Positions 6,672 to 8,631 of a DNA stretch of 8,631 bases are shown here, in pieces. Numbering within the stretch: the first letter of the stretch is position 1; the number at the start of each line of letters is the position of its first letter. This DNA comes from Veillonella sp. (lineage in GTDB: Bacteria; Bacillota; Negativicutes; Veillonellales; Veillonellaceae). The notes under the pieces are model-generated. The model saw only the letters and a program-made list of their open reading frames with translations, was not told where the DNA came from and did no database searches. The position numbers and the translations under genes are program-made. The stretch covers positions 1 through 8,631 of the forward strand of contig JAIITD010000069.1 of the NCBI GenBank assembly GCA_022737715.1, read 5' to 3'.

Positions 6672-7599
6672 ATGCTGCAATAGTAGCTAAACGATAGTCA
6701 ACTGGACTTAGCCAGTTCAATTTCTCCTTAATTCGTTTAGTATTGTAATACATAATATAGTTTTCAATCGCCTCTTTTAATTCATCATAGCTATGAAAGG
6801 TATTGCCATAATACAGTTCTTGTTTTAAGATGGCAAAGAAATTTTCCATTGGTGAATTGTCGAGACAATTACCTTTTCTAGACATACTTTGGAATATATT
6901 ATGCACTTTTAAATTATATTGATACGTTTTCATTTGGTAACCCCAGCCACGGTCAGAATGAAATGTTCGCCGATACTTAGCATCGGCAGTCTTTTCAATC
7001 GCTTGTTGTTGTGCTGAAAGTATGGACTCAGCCGATGGTGTAGGACTTATACTAAAACTGATAATTTCAAGATTATATAAATCCATAAATGGATCTAAGT
7101 ATAGTTTTCTGACTTTCAAAGCACCATTTGCATCTATTTCATAATATTTAAATTCAGTTGTATCTGTAGTAATTTTTTGATGTGGTTGACTACAATGGAA
7201 TCTACGCTTGATGCGATTAGGTGCAATCCGCCCTTTAACACCTTTATATGAGTTATATTTTCGGCTCTTACGGGAGAATGCTATTACTTGCAGATTAAAC
7301 TTTTGCATAATTCGTTGCAATCGTTTCTTATTAATAACAATACCTCGTGATTGCAACAAGGGTAACAACCTTCTATATCCATAGTGGGGATGGTCTTTAC
7401 GAATATCTTCAATAGCTATTCGTATTTGTAAATCTGGATCTACTCGGTCAAAGCGCTGTTGCCAGTACATATACGTTGCTTTTGGAAAACATAAGGCAGC
7501 AAGAATCTCAGTTAGTTTGAATTCTCTTCGGAGACTGCTAATGATTCTTGCTGCTCTTTCATTTTCCGAGCATCCTCGATGCGCAATCTCCTCAATTCT
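6670..7599 (-). CDS. IS3-family transposase OrfB (catalytic subunit, DDE integrase fold)
   Basis: The catalytic part of the transposase cuts and joins IS ends. Numbering from the late ATG at 7470: a helix-turn-helix HTH_21-like segment (about 15-60, with HPHYGYRRL), then the catalytic core with D103 (ITTDTTEF), D173 (FHSDRGWGYQ) and E209 (CLDNSPMENFF), spaced DD(35)E, with the conserved lysine at K216. The C-terminal YYNTKRIKEKLNWLSPVDYR is a family signature. The conserved N-terminus extends upstream of 7470 (ARIISSLRREFKLTEILAAL), and the open frame reaches back to 7695 without any ATG, GTG or TTG. Translation is therefore expected to enter by a -1 ribosomal frameshift from orfA at 7599-7605, giving an OrfAB fusion of about 480 residues. 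The coordinates given are the post-shift part. It ends with TAA at 6670-6672. Confidence 0.9.
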   Translation of the reverse strand, partial: RIEEIAHRGCSENERAARIISSLRREFKLTEILAALCFPKATYMYWQQRFDRVDPDLQIRIAIEDIRKDHPHYGYRRLLPLLQSRGIVINKKRLQRIMQKFNLQVIAFSRKSRKYNSYKGVKGRIAPNRIKRRFHCSQPHQKITTDTTEFKYYEIDANGALKVRKLYLDPFMDLYNLEIISFSISPTPSAESILSAQQQAIEKTADAKYRRTFHSDRGWGYQMKTYQYNLKVHNIFQSMSRKGNCLDNSPMENFFAILKQELYYGNTFHSYDELKEAIENYIMYYNTKRIKEKLNWLSPVDYRLATIAA

Positions 7600-8111
7600 T
7601 TTAAATAAGTATTCTCTATTTGAGCATAGCGTAATTGTTTTTCCAGTTCTAAAATACGAGCTTGATCTGGTGTTAATTCTTTTTTCTTCTTTTGGTTACG
7701 AGATTTAGTATGTGTGCTAATCTTTGCTTTTTCATCTGTTCGACTCATGGTAGGTATTCGTCCTTTCGGTCGATCGACAAAAGCATTGGCCCCATATTTC
7801 ATAAACTCCAATTTCCAACGAGTTACTAATGAAGGATTATTTAGACCATATTGAAATGCAATTTGCCGATATGATAGTTCACTAGTTAAGTATGACTCTA
7901 CCACAGCTAGCTTAAATTCTGAAGTATATCTTGTATTATTTCGTTTTCGACATAAACCATCTTTACCAAATTCTTTAAATGCATTAACCCAACGCAGAAC
8001 TTGCGTTGCATCCTTTACACCGTATTTCTTAGCTAAAGAGCTATATCCACCCTCGCTATTTAGATATGCGGTAATGACTTTTAATTTAAATGTAAAGCTA
8101 TATTTAGCCAT
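7512..8111 (-). CDS. IS3-family transposase OrfA (DNA-binding subunit)
   Basis: This 199-residue protein has two successive helix-turn-helix units (about 5-50, SLAKKYGVKDATQVLRWV; and about 62-110, SYRQIAFQYGLNNPSLVTRW), a basic linker (about 115-145, rich in K and R), and a coiled coil or leucine zipper (about 148-185, ILELEKQLRYAQIENTYLKEL). This is the layout of IS150-group OrfA, which binds the terminal repeats and multimerises. The ATG at 8111 has AAGGAGG 11 bases upstream (8123-8129), inside a strong hairpin at the IS end. Its 3' part overlaps the open orfB frame, and the slippery heptamer at 7599-7605 lies at codons 170-171. OrfA made without frameshifting would act as a regulator of transposition by family precedent. 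Confidence 0.9.
   Translation of the reverse strand: MAKYSFTFKLKVITAYLNSEGGYSSLAKKYGVKDATQVLRWVNAFKEFGKDGLCRKRNNTRYTSEFKLAVVESYLTSELSYRQIAFQYGLNNPSLVTRWKLEFMKYGANAFVDRPKGRIPTMSRTDEKAKISTHTKSRNQKKKKELTPDQARILELEKQLRYAQIENTYLKELRRLRIEDARKMKEQQESLAVSEENSN
7599..7605 (-). other. Candidate -1 programmed frameshift site (T TTA AAA)
   Basis: In the orfA frame the bases read T-TTA-AAA, the canonical X-XXY-YYZ form, and orfB lies in the -1 frame. A short stem GCATC/GATGC with a 3-base loop begins 16 bases downstream. An A6G run upstream (7679-7685) is phased AAA-AAA-G in orfA, not the A-AAA-AAG register used by related elements, so it is the weaker candidate. Confidence 0.55.
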
Positions 8112-8116
8112 AGAAA

Positions 8117-8167
8117 AACCGACCTCCTTAACATTAAGATTTTTGGTCTAACATTAAGGGGTCGGTT
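8117..8167 (-). promoter_or_regulatory. Hairpin hiding the orfA ribosome binding site in read-through RNA
   Basis: On the minus strand AACCGACC (8167-8160) pairs with GGTCGGTT (8124-8117 region), and CCTTA (8159-8155) pairs with TAAGG (8130-8126), with one bulged A at 8125. The 3' arm contains the Shine-Dalgarno AAGGAGG of orfA. The 5' arm is the outermost tip of the IS, so only RNA that starts outside the element would fold this way. IS10 and IS50 use the same logic to silence transposase in outside transcripts. Confidence 0.65.
8129..8158 (-). repeat. Two direct copies of CTTAATGTTA 20 bases apart in the right IS end
   Basis: CTTAATGTTA (TAACATTAAG on the plus strand) occurs at 8149-8158, inside the terminal inverted repeat, and at 8129-8138. 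Start-to-start spacing is 20 bases, near two helical turns, which would place both copies on one DNA face. This suggests paired binding sites for OrfA or transposase. The left end has no such second copy. Confidence 0.5.
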
Positions 8168-8169
8168 CA
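8146..8169 (-). repeat. Right terminal inverted repeat of the IS
   Basis: Reading inward on the minus strand, the end is TGAACCGACCCC followed by TTAATGTTAGAC. It shares TG, GACCCC and GTTAGAC with the left end at the same offsets, 18 of 24 positions in all. Confidence 0.85.
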
Positions 8170-8172
8170 ATA
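8170..8172. repeat. Right copy of the 3-bp target-site duplication (ATA)
   Basis: ATA follows directly after the terminal CA of the IS and matches 6603-6605. Confidence 0.7.
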
Positions 8173-8201
8173 GAGGTATTGCTTATTTGTATGTAAAAAT
8201 A

Positions 8202-8233
8202 AAAAGAACAGCTCACGAATGAGCTGTTCTTTT
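8202..8233 (-). terminator. Intrinsic terminator of the lactate permease gene
   Basis: A perfect 14-base stem (8202-8215 with 8220-8233) closes on TTCG in the minus-strand RNA, a stable UUCG loop, and is followed by a T-rich run (TTTTATTTTTAC). It begins 14 bases after the permease stop and stands 30 bases outside the IS end, so it shields the IS from permease transcription. Confidence 0.92.
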
Positions 8234-8247
8234 GGATTCACTAATTC

Positions 8248-8631
8248 TTAGAAGAACATGTGATGAATTTCATGGATGAAATGTTGACCGAAGAAGGAGA
8301 TACAACCATGCATGATGATGAAGATGATGAAGTATTTGAACGCGCTGTTCATGATAACACTTGCTTCGATTTCATGTTCTAAGTTGTGAGCTTCTTCAGC
8401 ATTGATTTCTTTGTGGTTTTCTAGGTATGCTTTCAAAGCAGGACCTACGGCACCAATAGAAATCGCGATGGATTGTGGGGACAACATTTTGCCGATACCA
8501 GCTGCACCGGAGTTAACAGCTGCTAACCAGAAGCCAAGATCTTCATAACCAACAGGGTTTAAGCCTTGAGCTGCTGCGATTTGAAGTGGTCCAAACAATA
8601 CGTTGGAGTTTGTACCGGAACCTGTTAAGAA
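8248..8631 (-). CDS. lctP: L-lactate permease, C-terminal part (LctP/LldP family)
   Basis: The last 127 codons of a membrane lactate:H+ symporter, cut by the window edge. The frame is open from the edge, beginning FLTGSGTNSNVLFGPLQ, and the TTG at 8598 is internal. The region FWLAAVNSGAAGIGKMLSPQSIAI is the hallmark of the LctP/LldP family: the SGSxTSxN-like loop, a small-residue helix and the KM(L/I)SPQS motif. It is followed by a charged linker (LENHKEINAEEAHNLEHEIEA) and a final hydrophobic helix (FKYFIIFIIMHGCISFF) ending in a histidine-rich tail. Family members are about 530-560 residues, so roughly three quarters lie outside. It imports lactate, the main carbon source of Veillonella-like bacteria. 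The IS inserted downstream of its terminator leaves the gene intact. Confidence 0.9.
   Translation of the reverse strand, partial: FLTGSGTNSNVLFGPLQIAAAQGLNPVGYEDLGFWLAAVNSGAAGIGKMLSPQSIAISIGAVGPALKAYLENHKEINAEEAHNLEHEIEASVIMNSAFKYFIIFIIMHGCISFFGQHFIHEIHHMFF

Larger units (their letters stand above)
6606..8169 (-). mobile_element. Complete IS3-family insertion sequence, IS150 group (1,564 bp)
   Basis: The element starts with TG and ends with CA, has 24-base imperfect inverted ends matching at 18 of 24 positions, and is flanked by ATA on both sides. It carries orfA (two helix-turn-helix units and a leucine zipper) and orfB (DDE catalytic domain), both on the minus strand, with orfB in the -1 frame relative to orfA. 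Both frames are free of internal stops and all catalytic residues are present, so it appears intact and possibly active. It is inserted between the lactate permease terminator and the exporter promoter, without disrupting a visible gene. Confidence 0.92.

Noticed and set aside
6670..7470. ATG 7470 as the genuine orfB start
   Set aside because: It has no ribosome binding site, and the conserved OrfB N-terminal helix lies upstream in the same open frame.
7679..7685. A6G run in orfA as the frameshift site
   Set aside because: In the orfA frame it is phased AAA-AAA-G; the classical -1 site needs A-AAA-AAG. It is kept only as a secondary possibility.
6612..8163. IS borders placed at GACCCC...GGGGTC
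   Set aside because: These borders give flanks AGT and GGT that do not match; extending to TG...CA gives equal-length ends and matching ATA flanks.
8248..8598. 116-residue protein starting at TTG 8598
   Set aside because: The frame continues to the window edge with conserved lactate permease sequence, so the TTG is internal.
1..8631. CRISPR array, tRNA, rRNA or defence cassette
   Set aside because: No regularly spaced repeats, cloverleaf sequence, rRNA motif or recognisable defence protein was found on reading both strands.

Overview
The window looks like chromosomal DNA from a low-GC anaerobe of the Negativicutes, most likely Veillonella or a close relative. This is an inference from gene content: an L-lactate permease, a giant fused 2-hydroxyacyl-CoA dehydratase activase, and the codon and base use. 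No rRNA or other marker in the window can confirm it.

Layout from left to right. Positions 1-474 (+) hold the 3' end of a gene of uncertain family. Positions 475-897 are a long AT-rich intergenic and leader region with a terminator-like inverted repeat, a candidate extended -10 promoter, several short dyads, and a terminator-like hairpin just before the next gene. Positions 898-5154 (+) encode a 1,418-residue protein with two activase ATPase modules, a cysteine-rich middle region and a dehydratase-like C-terminal part. A perfect bidirectional terminator (5202-5258) separates it from a convergent Bcr/CflA-type MFS drug exporter (5277-6467, -), which has a short leader with a hairpin and a possible overlapping leader ORF. 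A complete 1,564-bp IS3-family (IS150-group) insertion sequence occupies 6606-8169, flanked by a 3-bp ATA target duplication. The right edge (8248-8631, -) is the C-terminus of an L-lactate permease followed by its own terminator.

How the parts relate. The lactate permease fits an organism that lives on lactate. The giant activase is the least understood gene; its family is recognisable but its substrate is not evident from this window. The IS lies between the permease terminator and the exporter promoter, so it broke no visible gene. All IS genes, the permease and the exporter point the same way (-), so transcription could run from permease into IS and from IS into exporter. The IS ends carry structures that look built to limit read-through: a right-end hairpin that would hide the orfA ribosome binding site, and a left-end hairpin with a U-tract that would stop transcription entering from the exporter side. 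OrfB has no usable conventional start before a late ATG, and a canonical -1 slippery heptamer lies in the orfA/orfB overlap.

I did not see a CRISPR array, tRNA, rRNA or an obvious new multi-gene system. The most novel biology is probably the function of the fused activase and the regulatory leaders.
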